From the NCBI GenBank assembly GCA_012959785.1, contig DUCM01000006.1, positions 62,001 through 126,000 of the forward strand: 64,000 nucleotides of DNA, written 5' to 3'. Position numbers and translations under genes: made by a program. The notes under the pieces are model-generated. The model was not told the DNA's origin and made no database searches. It saw nothing but the letters and a program-made list of their open reading frames with translations. The stretch is from Planctomycetota bacterium (GTDB taxonomy: Bacteria > Planctomycetota > UBA1135 > GCA-002686595). Of this stretch, positions 42,312 through 51,029 are shown piece by piece; position 1 is the first letter of the stretch; each line of letters starts with the position of its first letter.

Positions 42312-45155
42312 ATGGCCGTTCAAACATTCATCAGCGCTCTCTGCCTGGGGACCCTCTGGTTCCCTCTCAGCGCGCCAGCGGGAGCCCAGGACAATTCTCT
42401 CACCAGCCGCGAACAGGCCTCTCTGGTGGAAGAACAGGAACTCCTGACGCGCAAACTGGCGCGCCTGCGGGATTCCATGGAACACCTCGTCCGGCGCTTT
42501 GACGCCGAGGGACGCGTCCACGCCGCGCGGCTCTTGCGCGATGGCCTGACCCACCTGTCGGCCGGTACGGACCTCAGCGAGACCAATGTCGAGCACATGA
42601 TGAGCAGCTCCTACGAGAAGCTGCGGGCGGGCCAGAGCATGCAGGCCATCGTCACCCAGGAAGAAGTCATCGCCGACCTCGAGCGCCTGCTCGCGATTCT
42701 CATGGACCGGCCCGACCTCGACCAGCTCGAGGAGTCCCTCGCGGAGCTCAAACAGCTCGGCGCCGAGCTTTGTGATCTGTCGGCAGCCGAAGGAGAACTC
42801 AAACGCGACACAGAAGCCCTGCACGAAGAGTCAAAGAACGAATCTCAGCGCCACCTCGAAGCAAGCCTCGACGCCGCCCTCCAGAAGCAACGACAGCTTC
42901 TGGCCGAGAACGAAGCGCAAGCTCGCCAGAGCGGAGCCCTCGACCTGGAACAGCTTGAAGCCGCCCTGGTGCAACTACTCGAGGACCAACGCGTCGATAG
43001 CTCCGTTCTGGAAAGCTGGCAGCCCCTGGCCGTGGAGAAATTGTCAGCACCCCTGGGCGAGTTGGCGCGGGTGCGTCAGGTGGCCGCCCGGGCCGAACGC
43101 CTGGCGGATGACGCCGAAGCACTGCGAGGCGCCGCCGCCGAAGCCCGCGACCCGCGTACGGACCTCGACGCCCTTGCTCGCGACTTGCAAGAGCAGGCTG
43201 AGCGGGGCGAACGCGACGCCCGAGCCGCCGACGATGAGGCCGCTTCGAGTGCGGCGGACGCCCTCGCTCGGGCTGCCGAAGAGTTGCGCGGAGCCGCTGA
43301 CAACGAAGAGCAGCGGGCCCAGGCCGCGAACGAGTTGGAACGGTTGGCAGAAGACCTCGCGCAGGAGGGCAGCCGCGAGGCACAGGCCGCGGCCGAGGCT
43401 CTAAGCGCGGCGCGCGAGGCCCTCGAAGCTGTCGAGTCCGATCCCCAGAGCGTGTCCCGAGAAGCGGCCCGCCAGGCTCTACAAGCCCTCGGGCGCGCCG
43501 GGGATCCCGCCGCCACCGCCCAAGCCGCTCACGCTGCCGACCAGGGCCTGCGCCGTGAAGAACAGGAGTTGCGTTTCTTGGGCCAGGCCCTCGCCGCTAG
43601 CCAAGCGCAGAACGCCGAGCGCGCCGAGCAGCTGCGCCAGGGACTCCAGCGCACACCCCAGGCCCAAAGTCCCGGCGCCGAACGCGCCAGCGCCGCCCTC
43701 GAAAACGCCAAGACTGCTCAGGAACAGGCCGCTCGATCCGCCAGCGAACAAGATGCCGCCGAAGCCCACAGCCAGGCCGAAGCGGCCGAGGCCGAGTTAC
43801 TGCGCGCTCTTGAAGAGATCAGCGCCTTGCGCGCGGCGAGCTCCGGTTCCCAGGCAGACGCCCAGGCCCTCGCCAAGCGCCAACAGGATCTCGCCCGCGA
43901 AGTCCGCGAGCTCGAGAGCGCAGCCCGGTCCGCGTCGCTCTCCGAGAAAGCCGAAAGCGCAGTTTCAAAAGCCCTCGAGGAGGCCGCTCAAGCCATGGAC
44001 CAGGCCCAAGCTGAACTCGGCGCCGGACAGCGCGGAGCGGCCGCCAGCTCCCAACGCGAGGCCAGCGAAGCCCTGAGCAAGGCCGCCGCCGAAGCAGACG
44101 CCGGTGTCAGGCCCCAAACGGCCCAGCAGGAAAAACAGGCGGCCGATTTGGCCCAGCGCCAGGAGGAAATCGCCAAGGAGCTCTTCGAGTTCCTCGAACG
44201 CCACGCAGAGCGCGACGAAGCCCCCCCACTGCCCTCCCTGGCGGGCGCGCAGTCCTCGGCCCAGGCCGCCCAGGAGTCCCTTGAGCAAGGCGATCTCTCC
44301 TCGGCCCAGGCATCGGAAGAGGAAACTCAACGCCAGATCGATGAAGCCCTGGCGAATCTTGCGGAGGAGCAAGAGCAGTACCAACAACTGCGCGATGAAG
44401 AGCTGCTGTTCCAGATCACCGAAGAAGTTACAGCCCTCCTCGCCGCCCATGCCGAGCTCGTCGAATTGACCCTCGAAGTGGACGCCGGGCGCACGCCCAC
44501 GGGCCGCGCGAGTCGCGGTGCGCGCTTGCGCCTGCGCAAAATCAGCCGCGAAGAGACGGCCCTTGCAGCGCGCTCAAGTGAATTGCGCACGGCCATCGAA
44601 GCCGAGGGCAGCCTGGTCTTCGCCGAACTCCTGGCCCGCGCCGAGCGCGATCTCTTGCGCGTGGCCCGCGAGACCGGCGAGAGCGGCGGCTACAAGAGCG
44701 GCCTGCGGGTCCAGGCCCTGCAAAGCGATGTCAGTATGCACCTGACCTGGTTGCTCGAAGCCCTCAACGAAGAACTCGATCGCCGCGATGAGGAAGATCA
44801 GGACTCCGCCGAGCAGCCCCCAGGCAGCGAACAGGAATCCGATGACGAAAACCGCCTGGTGCCTGATGTGGCCGAAATGCGCCTCCTGGCGCGCATGGAG
44901 CGGGAGGTCATCGACACCATCGAAGAATTGCTTGTGCTCTACCCCGAACTCTCGGGATCCGAGGATATCGACGCCTTGCTACTCGAGGACATTCAGCGCT
45001 TGGCGGTGCGCCACGAGCGCGCCAGCGAGCTGTTCAAACTCTTCCGCAGCCGCCTGGGACTACCCGCTCCGGGCCTCGATCCCTCGCACTTCAGCGCGCC
45101 CGACGAACCCGCGGGGCCCGACAAGCCTGAAGACAATCCTGAAGAGGAGGACTAA
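42312..45155 (+). CDS. giant secreted coiled-coil protein
   Basis: 947 residues with a signal peptide (LWFPLSAPAGAQ). From residue 30 to about 720 it is almost uninterrupted Ala/Glu/Gln-rich heptad sequence (for example QASLVEEQELLTRKLARL), a long rod-like coiled coil. The last ~220 residues are more mixed and end in an acidic tail (KPEDNPEEED). No enzyme motif. It may span or structure the periplasm alongside the membrane and propeller proteins of the operon. Amino-acid composition is extremely biased, so similarity searches will return many false coiled-coil hits. GGAGG before the next gene lies at its end. Confidence 0.82.
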   Translation: MAVQTFISALCLGTLWFPLSAPAGAQDNSLTSREQASLVEEQELLTRKLARLRDSMEHLVRRFDAEGRVHAARLLRDGLTHLSAGTDLSETNVEHMMSSSYEKLRAGQSMQAIVTQEEVIADLERLLAILMDRPDLDQLEESLAELKQLGAELCDLSAAEGELKRDTEALHEESKNESQRHLEASLDAALQKQRQLLAENEAQARQSGALDLEQLEAALVQLLEDQRVDSSVLESWQPLAVEKLSAPLGELARVRQVAARAERLADDAEALRGAAAEARDPRTDLDALARDLQEQAERGERDARAADDEAASSAADALARAAEELRGAADNEEQRAQAANELERLAEDLAQEGSREAQAAAEALSAAREALEAVESDPQSVSREAARQALQALGRAGDPAATAQAAHAADQGLRREEQELRFLGQALAASQAQNAERAEQLRQGLQRTPQAQSPGAERASAALENAKTAQEQAARSASEQDAAEAHSQAEAAEAELLRALEEISALRAASSGSQADAQALAKRQQDLAREVRELESAARSASLSEKAESAVSKALEEAAQAMDQAQAELGAGQRGAAASSQREASEALSKAAAEADAGVRPQTAQQEKQAADLAQRQEEIAKELFEFLERHAERDEAPPLPSLAGAQSSAQAAQESLEQGDLSSAQASEEETQRQIDEALANLAEEQEQYQQLRDEELLFQITEEVTALLAAHAELVELTLEVDAGRTPTGRASRGARLRLRKISREETALAARSSELRTAIEAEGSLVFAELLARAERDLLRVARETGESGGYKSGLRVQALQSDVSMHLTWLLEALNEELDRRDEEDQDSAEQPPGSEQESDDENRLVPDVAEMRLLARMEREVIDTIEELLVLYPELSGSEDIDALLLEDIQRLAVRHERASELFKLFRSRLGLPAPGLDPSHFSAPDEPAGPDKPEDNPEEED

Positions 45156-45159
45156 CACC

Positions 45160-45990
45160 ATGACCAAACGCATACACATCCTCGCCTGCCTCCTGGCCGC
45201 CAGCGCGCTCTGCAGCGCAGCCCTGCAAGAGCCCCAAGAGAGGAGCCCCGACATCGGCATCGAGCCCCCGCGCACCCAAACTCCGGGCGCTGGCGCAAGA
45301 GGCCCGACCATGAACCCGCAGGAACGCATCGCTGAATTGTTCGCCCAGGTGGAGCGCGGTCTTGAGAGCATCGACGGGCTGCTCTTCGATGCCGCCGCCG
45401 GTGACACAGCGCGGCTTGCAGGGCTAGAGCACGCCGGCATTGACGCCTTGCTGCGCAACTCGGTGGAAGCCGGACGGGCCGCACAGCGCGACATCGAGGA
45501 GATCATCCGCATCGCCCAAGAACTCGGCCAACCGCCCCCCGGCTCCTCAAGCTCTTCCCAGAGCCAGAGCCCGTCGAGTCAAAGTTCGTCGCCGGGCGGC
45601 TCGCAAAGTGGTCAGGACAGTCAATCGAACGAGGCCACGCCTTCGATGCCCGAAGAGAACGCCGGTGCAGAACAATCCAGCGGCGAACAGCCCGGAGCTG
45701 ACCAACCCGGCGGCGAGCAGGAGGGCAATCAAGAAGCGAGCGACGGCCAAAAACCCGATAGCCCAAGGGGCTCCGAGGCCCTGGGCAAGAACCAGAGCGG
45801 CGACGAGGTAGAAAGCAAGGCCACCGGCCGGGCCGGCCACGGCGACCCCTCCGACAGGGGCTGGGGCAATCTGCCCGAACACCTGCGCGACACTTTCCGG
45901 GCCGAGAATTCGAGCGGCCTGCCCACGCGCTACCGCGACTGGATCGACTCCTACTACCACAAGCTCAACCGCCAGAGCGGAGGACGCTAG
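45160..45990 (+). CDS. secreted Ser/Gln-rich linker protein
   Basis: 276 residues from ATG 45160, preceded by a GAGGAGG Shine-Dalgarno site. A signal peptide (LACLLAASALCSAALQ) is followed by a short helical domain (PQERIAELFAQVERGLESIDGLLF...IEEIIRIAQELG) and about 120 residues of low-complexity Ser/Gln/Gly/Glu sequence. A short folded end, WGNLPEHLRDTFRAE...RYRDWIDSYYHKLNR, closes the chain; such LP..LRD...... SYYHKLN endings recur in Planctomycete MoxR operons (recollection). It looks like a tether between two binding modules. Four nt before the second toroid gene. Confidence 0.75.
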   Translation: MTKRIHILACLLAASALCSAALQEPQERSPDIGIEPPRTQTPGAGARGPTMNPQERIAELFAQVERGLESIDGLLFDAAAGDTARLAGLEHAGIDALLRNSVEAGRAAQRDIEEIIRIAQELGQPPPGSSSSSQSQSPSSQSSSPGGSQSGQDSQSNEATPSMPEENAGAEQSSGEQPGADQPGGEQEGNQEASDGQKPDSPRGSEALGKNQSGDEVESKATGRAGHGDPSDRGWGNLPEHLRDTFRAENSSGLPTRYRDWIDSYYHKLNRQSGGR

Positions 45991-45994
45991 AGCG

Positions 45995-47182
45995 ATGCCC
46001 GTGGGCCTGCCCAGGACCTTTCTGCTGGGTCTCGCCGCGCTCCTTGGCGCGGCCCTGGTCTCCTTCGCGGAAGGGCTGGATGATCACGGCGGCCAAGATC
46101 CTGGGGTGACTCCCTTGGACGGGCGCAGCGATGTCTCGCAAGGCAGCCGCGAAGCCATGCCGGAGGGTGATCCCTTCGGTGACCGCCTGGCGGTGCGCGC
46201 AGCCATCGAGCGGGGCCTCGATTTTTTGGCGGCGCGCCAACGGGATGAACAGGACGGTTCGTTCCCGCCGACCCAGGCCACGAAGCACGCACCCGTAGCG
46301 GTCACAGCCCTCGCTGCCCTGGCCTTCATGTCCACGGGCAGTTCGCAGCGGCGCGGACCGCGGGAAAAAGAACTCGCACGCGCCATTGATTTCCTGCTCG
46401 CTCAAGTGGACCGCGCACCGGACTCCAAACGACGCGGCTACATTTTCGCCGGCCGTGACGAAGTCTCCCGCACCCACGGCCACGGGTTTGCCACCCTGGC
46501 CCTGGCCCAGGCCCACGGCAATTCGCCAGGCTCTTCCCGCGGCGCGCAGATTGCAGAAGCCCTTACCCTGGCGGTGGCTTGCATCGAAAGCAGCCAAGGC
46601 CTCGAAGGCGGATGGTTCTACGACCCCGTGGCCGGACTCGAACACGAGGGCTCGGTGACTATCGCCATGGTTCAAGCCCTACGCGCCGCCAAGAATGTAG
46701 GCGTGCGCGTGAATCCTGCGGTAATCGCCAAAGCCGTGGACTATGTAGAGCGCTCGCAAAAAGAAGATGGCTCCTTCCGCTATTCCCTGGGCTCGGAAAT
46801 TACTTCGGTGGCCCTCACCGCCGCGGCCCTCTCTACCTTGCATGCCACGGGCAAGTACCACGGCAGTTCCATCGTACAGGCCTACGATTACATCCAGCGC
46901 AAACTGCGCTCGCGGGAGCTCCCCGGTGAGCGCGGCATTCTCGACAGCGAGGGACCGCACTTCCCCTACTACGAGCGCCTGTACCTGGCCCAAGCCTTCT
47001 GGCAGAACCCCGATCAAGGGGTCTTCAGAACCTGGGCGAAAGGCGAGCGTCGCGAGATCCTGAAGCACCAGGGAGAGGACGGATCGTGGGGCGACTCGCC
47101 CTACGGCGACTGCTACGCCACAGCGGTCAATGTGCTCGTGCTGGCGCTACCCGACCAGCTATTGCCTATTTTTCAACGCTAA
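45995..47182 (+). CDS. alpha/alpha-toroid protein 2
   Basis: 395 residues with a signal peptide or anchor (FLLGLAALLGAALVSFAEG). QW-type repeats: FLAARQRDEQDGSFPPT, ACIESSQGLEGGWFYDP, YVERSQKEDGSFRYS and ILKHQGEDGSWGDSP. Domain and length match toroid protein 1 at 38802, but identity is low, so this is a paralogous rather than a recently duplicated gene. Both end with the same hexapeptide LPIFQR. Also shared is an aromatic stretch before the last repeat (FPYYERLYLAQAFW here; FFWYGHYYGVQAMY there). Last gene of the operon; a 200-nt gap without recognisable signals follows. Confidence 0.86.
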   Translation: MPVGLPRTFLLGLAALLGAALVSFAEGLDDHGGQDPGVTPLDGRSDVSQGSREAMPEGDPFGDRLAVRAAIERGLDFLAARQRDEQDGSFPPTQATKHAPVAVTALAALAFMSTGSSQRRGPREKELARAIDFLLAQVDRAPDSKRRGYIFAGRDEVSRTHGHGFATLALAQAHGNSPGSSRGAQIAEALTLAVACIESSQGLEGGWFYDPVAGLEHEGSVTIAMVQALRAAKNVGVRVNPAVIAKAVDYVERSQKEDGSFRYSLGSEITSVALTAAALSTLHATGKYHGSSIVQAYDYIQRKLRSRELPGERGILDSEGPHFPYYERLYLAQAFWQNPDQGVFRTWAKGERREILKHQGEDGSWGDSPYGDCYATAVNVLVLALPDQLLPIFQR

Positions 47183-47382
47183 AGAGGCCTGGAGAGGCTT
47201 CTAATCGGAATTGGGGGGCTGGAAAGGGGTTCCCTTGGGGCTAGTAGAGTCCTGGGGATGGTTGAATGCTGTCGAGTGCCCGCCGGTGCTCTGATCCTCA
47301 GGTAGACTTGAGGATACGAGTTGCACTCCGTTCCTGATCCCCTAACAGGCAACGGCACCCCGCTTCCCGCAACTCGAACTCC

Positions 47383-48849
47383 ATGTTGATCTCGACCTTA
47401 TTGTATCTAGCCCTCGGCGCCCCGGCCGTGCAGGGTCCTGTGACAACCACGCCGGCACCCTCGGCACGGCTGCGCTCTTCCCAGGTACCAGGCGCGCGGA
47501 AGCCAAGGACCACCTGGCAGGCCCCACCGTTGCCCACCCGCGGGATCTACGGCGAGCGCCTGCCCACGAGCAACGGAGGGCAAATCGGAGCCGTCTTCGG
47601 CGGCACGCCGACGCGTATCGGCGGGCCCATGGCGAGCATCACGGGCATGCTCAGCCATTCCGTCATGCAGATCAGCTTCAACGATCCGGCGGGTACGGGA
47701 TGGAACGAGAGCGCGATCTTGGGCATCCCGGCGATGCCCATCGCCAACCCGCCGCTCCTGGTCATGTTCCATAGCTACAATGTCAGCGAGTGGGACTGTT
47801 ACTTGAACACGCCGATTTTCAAGCTGGCTCTTGAACGCGGCTGGTATGTCATCGCACCCCTCGGCGCCCATCAGGTCAACTTCTCGATTCCCTACTCGCA
47901 GGCCAACATCGAAGCCGTGCTCGACTGGACGATGATGACCTTCCCCGTCGATCCCAATCGCATCTACGGCGTGGGCTTTTCCATGGGAGGCGGAGGAGTG
48001 ACCAGTTACATGGCGCGCCACCTCGATCCGGCCCACCCGCGCTTTGCAGCGGTGGTCCATCACACCGGTGGCGTCTCGATCGCCAATACCCACGAGAACA
48101 CGGTAAATCCCAGCGTACTGGAAGACGCCTCCATGTTCGGCGGCCCCCCGAGCTTGGTCCCGTTCAAATACGCCCAAGCGTCCGTTATGGACATCGATGG
48201 CGCCACGGGCACCATTAATGCGGCTACCGACATGGCCCGAAATGTGGCCCACATTCCCCTGCGCTCGTTCACCATCGCCAGCGAACCCGCGGCCACGGCC
48301 TATCTACGCACCCAGACCCTCGCACTCTTCAACTGGATGCTGGGCTTCTCTTCGAACGGCAATTGGCAGGAGATCACGGGGAACACCCACGAGTGGATCC
48401 ACCTCGATCCAGTCACGACCCTTGAATTCCTGCGCCAGCAAACCCTCACCATGCCGCGCGCCGGCACCCACCGGGTGCTCGCTGACCGCGAGGGCACTTG
48501 GCACCACTTCTATATCGAGCAGGACGCGCCCGGCGCCTTCACGCCCTTCCGCTGGACCATGCTCGACAGCCTCAACCGCGTAGTTATTGACCAGACCGAG
48601 AACCTGAAGCGCATCGTAATCGACAGTGCCTCCCTGGGATTGCACACCCAAGTGGTCACCGAGGTCGTGATTGGCACCAGCGATGGGCTGCCCGAGGAAG
48701 TCACCCTCTCGGGCTATCCCACCCCCCCAACCTCGGTGAGCCGGGGCCCGCAAACCACGGCCGCCTGGTCATGGAATGCCGTAACCGAAGCGGTCACCTT
48801 GCAGGAAGCCAACGCCTCTGGCTACCCGCTCTGGACGATCACGCCCTGA
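47383..48849 (+). CDS. secreted alpha/beta-hydrolase (esterase-like)
   Basis: 488 residues with a weak signal peptide (LISTLLYLALGAPAVQG). The nucleophile elbow is GVGFSMGGGG (near residue 197), preceded by PLLVMFHSYNVSEWD (oxyanion-side strand), and a His in GNTHEWIH (about 346) may complete the triad. The last ~120 residues form a separate beta-rich domain. It resembles secreted esterase/peptidase-type hydrolases; the substrate is unknown. It stands alone, with about 200 nt before it and 75 nt to the SGNH hydrolase gene. Confidence 0.78.
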   Translation: MLISTLLYLALGAPAVQGPVTTTPAPSARLRSSQVPGARKPRTTWQAPPLPTRGIYGERLPTSNGGQIGAVFGGTPTRIGGPMASITGMLSHSVMQISFNDPAGTGWNESAILGIPAMPIANPPLLVMFHSYNVSEWDCYLNTPIFKLALERGWYVIAPLGAHQVNFSIPYSQANIEAVLDWTMMTFPVDPNRIYGVGFSMGGGGVTSYMARHLDPAHPRFAAVVHHTGGVSIANTHENTVNPSVLEDASMFGGPPSLVPFKYAQASVMDIDGATGTINAATDMARNVAHIPLRSFTIASEPAATAYLRTQTLALFNWMLGFSSNGNWQEITGNTHEWIHLDPVTTLEFLRQQTLTMPRAGTHRVLADREGTWHHFYIEQDAPGAFTPFRWTMLDSLNRVVIDQTENLKRIVIDSASLGLHTQVVTEVVIGTSDGLPEEVTLSGYPTPPTSVSRGPQTTAAWSWNAVTEAVTLQEANASGYPLWTITP

Positions 48850-48924
48850 CGACTGGCTCGCGAGGACGCTGGAGTGGTACAACGGTAGGGCCTCTTGCCA
48901 CCGCCCCTCACCCTCCCAGGAACC

Positions 48925-49851
48925 ATGTTCAAGCTCTTGCCGCTGCTGCTGCTCGCCAGTCCCCAGGCCGCAGAGCCCGCGCTTCCGCCCACCGCACACA
49001 TCGCCATCATTGGCGCCAGCGTGTCCGAGGGCTTCGGCCTCTCCCTCGAACTCGAGTCGGCCTGCAACCTGACGCCCTTCGTCGATGCGGCTCTGAAGAT
49101 CCCCCACGACGAGACGCTCAACCTCGGCAGCGGCATGATGTTCTCCGGGACCTTGCGCCGGGGCACGCAACAACTCGAACGAGCCCTGGCCTCGAAGCCC
49201 ACCCTGATAATCGCGGCCGATTTTCTGTTCTGGTTTGGCTACGGGTTCGGCGGCACCCTCGATTCGCGCATGCAGAGCCTGGGCCATGGCCTGGCGCTCC
49301 TCGAACAGGTCGAGTGCCCAATCCTCATCGGCGACCTGCCCAACATGCGCGCTGCGCTCGCTGGCACGAGTCCTCTCACAGGAGGCGGGCCGATCATCAG
49401 CGCCGCCCAAGTGCCCTCGGCCGAACACCTGGAACAACTCAACGCGTGCATCATGGCCTGGGCCAAGGACCGTGAGAATGTGCACATCTTCCGCATGTCT
49501 CGTTTCGTCAATGAACTGCTCTCGCCGAAGCCCTTTGAGATTCGCGGCAACAAGCTAGGGCCCGAGATGAAGAGCGCCGTCATGCAAGCCGATCTCCTGC
49601 ACCCCACGGTCAAGGGCACGGCCATCTTCTGCGTGCTGCTCTTCGATCAGCTCGTGCGTGATGGTGTGTTGCAGGCCGACGAAGTCGAATGGAACGCCGC
49701 AATCCTCGAAGCCGCTGTCTGGGAAGCCACAGCCCCGCGGCGCGAAAAAATCAAGAGCCGTCGCGCCCGTCGCGATGAACGCAAGCGCAAGCTGGAACAG
49801 CAGGGCCGCGAGAAGGACAAAAAAGATCAGCTCGAAACCCAGGGCGTCTGA
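48925..49851 (+). CDS. secreted SGNH/GDSL-type hydrolase
   Basis: 308 residues. ATG 48925 opens a signal peptide (FKLLPLLLLASPQAAEPA). Block I is IIGASVSEGFG (residues 28-38), with the catalytic Ser most likely 32; the usual Asp of GDS is Ala. The C-terminal block, ADLLHPTVKGTAIF, gives the Asp/His pair D-x-x-H. Members of this superfamily cleave acyl or acetyl esters from sugars and lipids. The last ~50 residues are highly basic and acidic (KIKSRRARRDERKRK...KDKKDQ), an odd tail that may bind a polyanion. Converges with the RlmL-like gene, 10 nt apart. Confidence 0.78.
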   Translation: MFKLLPLLLLASPQAAEPALPPTAHIAIIGASVSEGFGLSLELESACNLTPFVDAALKIPHDETLNLGSGMMFSGTLRRGTQQLERALASKPTLIIAADFLFWFGYGFGGTLDSRMQSLGHGLALLEQVECPILIGDLPNMRAALAGTSPLTGGGPIISAAQVPSAEHLEQLNACIMAWAKDRENVHIFRMSRFVNELLSPKPFEIRGNKLGPEMKSAVMQADLLHPTVKGTAIFCVLLFDQLVRDGVLQADEVEWNAAILEAAVWEATAPRREKIKSRRARRDERKRKLEQQGREKDKKDQLETQGV

Positions 49852-49861
49852 GACCGCGCTC

Positions 49862-51022
49862 TCACAATTTGGCGCAGAGCAATTCGCACTCCAGGGCGCC
49901 GTTTGTAATCCTGTGGCGTTCTGCATTGCCCAACTCAAGGGCCGCGGAGAGGTCCTCAGCGCCCGAGAGCAGGGCCAAGGAGTAGCCCTCGCAGGAAGCG
50001 CGCAGGCGCTCGCCAAAGGCTCGGTAGAGCCCCAAGAGATCCTCGGAACGCCCCAGGCGCTCGCCGTAGGGCGGGTTGGTCACCACCCAACCATTCCAGC
50101 CGCGCTTGGGAGCGAAGTGGGCGGCATCCCTGACCTCCAGTTGCACCGCTCCCTCGAAACCAGCCGCAGCCAGGTTCTTGGCTGCGCCCTCGAGGGTGGC
50201 CCCATCGAGGTCGGAACCCACGATGCGCAGCTTGCCCAGGGGCCGCTCCAGGCCCCGGGCTTCGTCCAGGAGGCGCCGCCAGAGTCGGGCATCGAAGTCC
50301 GGGAAGCTCTCGAAGGCAAAGCGCTCACGCAGGGAGCCGGGTGCCTTGCCCGTGGCGAGCAAGAGGGCCTCCACGAAGAGCGTCCCCGAGCCGCAGAAGG
50401 GATCGATCAAGGGTGAGCGACAGTCCCAGCCCGAATGCATGAGCACCGCAGCCGCCAGGGTTTCAGCCATGGGAGCGCGGCCTGTGAAGCGCCGCCAGCC
50501 GCGCCGGGCCAAGGACTCGCCCGAAGTGTCGACGAGCAGCGTGCAGCGATCGCGGTAAAAATGCGCGTGCACACGCAGATCGGGTCTCTGTTTGTCCACC
50601 GTGGGGCGCGCTCCGCGGCGTTCGAGCAGGGCATCGCAAATGGCGTCCTTGACGCGTTGCTCGATGAAATGCGAATGGTCGAGGGTGGAATCCTTCGTGT
50701 GCGCTGCCACCAGCAAGGTGGCGCCTATCGGCAACCAATTCTCCCAGGCGACCTGACTGGCGCAGTCGTATAGCTCGTCGGAGCCCGAGGCTTGAAAGCG
50801 CGCCAGCCGGCGCAGGACGCGCACCGCCGTGCGCAGGTGTAGATTGGCCCGCATGCAGTCTCGCTCGCTCCCCTCGAAATATACGCCACCCACCTGGCGC
50901 TCCACGCGCCCGAGCTTGAGTGCCCGCAGCTCTGCGTGCAAGAGCGCTTCCACACCCGGCGCGCAGGTGACAAAGTAGGAATCGGCCTGTCGGCGGGCTG
51001 TAGGGGATGTCTTGTTGCTCAT
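49862..51022 (-). CDS. RlmL-like 23S rRNA N2-guanine methyltransferase (THUMP)
   Basis: 386 residues, cytoplasmic. The ATG ending at 51022 gives a sensible N-terminus; an upstream open frame overlaps larE and was not used. A THUMP domain (CAPGVEALLHAEL...VGGVYFEG...) precedes a SAM-dependent methyltransferase with motif I DPFCGSGTLFVEALL and the catalytic NPPYGERLG. These fit the RlmL/YpsC group, which makes m2G in 23S rRNA. The target base is by family inference. Its start lies 7 nt behind the larE stop, in a minus-strand run. Confidence 0.88.
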   Translation of the reverse strand: MSNKTSPTARRQADSYFVTCAPGVEALLHAELRALKLGRVERQVGGVYFEGSERDCMRANLHLRTAVRVLRRLARFQASGSDELYDCASQVAWENWLPIGATLLVAAHTKDSTLDHSHFIEQRVKDAICDALLERRGARPTVDKQRPDLRVHAHFYRDRCTLLVDTSGESLARRGWRRFTGRAPMAETLAAAVLMHSGWDCRSPLIDPFCGSGTLFVEALLLATGKAPGSLRERFAFESFPDFDARLWRRLLDEARGLERPLGKLRIVGSDLDGATLEGAAKNLAAAGFEGAVQLEVRDAAHFAPKRGWNGWVVTNPPYGERLGRSEDLLGLYRAFGERLRASCEGYSLALLSGAEDLSAALELGNAERHRITNGALECELLCAKL

Positions 51023-51029
51023 AGAATGC

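Noticed and set aside
45541-45830. Ser/Gln-rich repeats taken as a possible CRISPR or minisatellite array
   Set aside because: The DNA has no regular repeat unit; the pattern arises from biased codons in a low-complexity linker.
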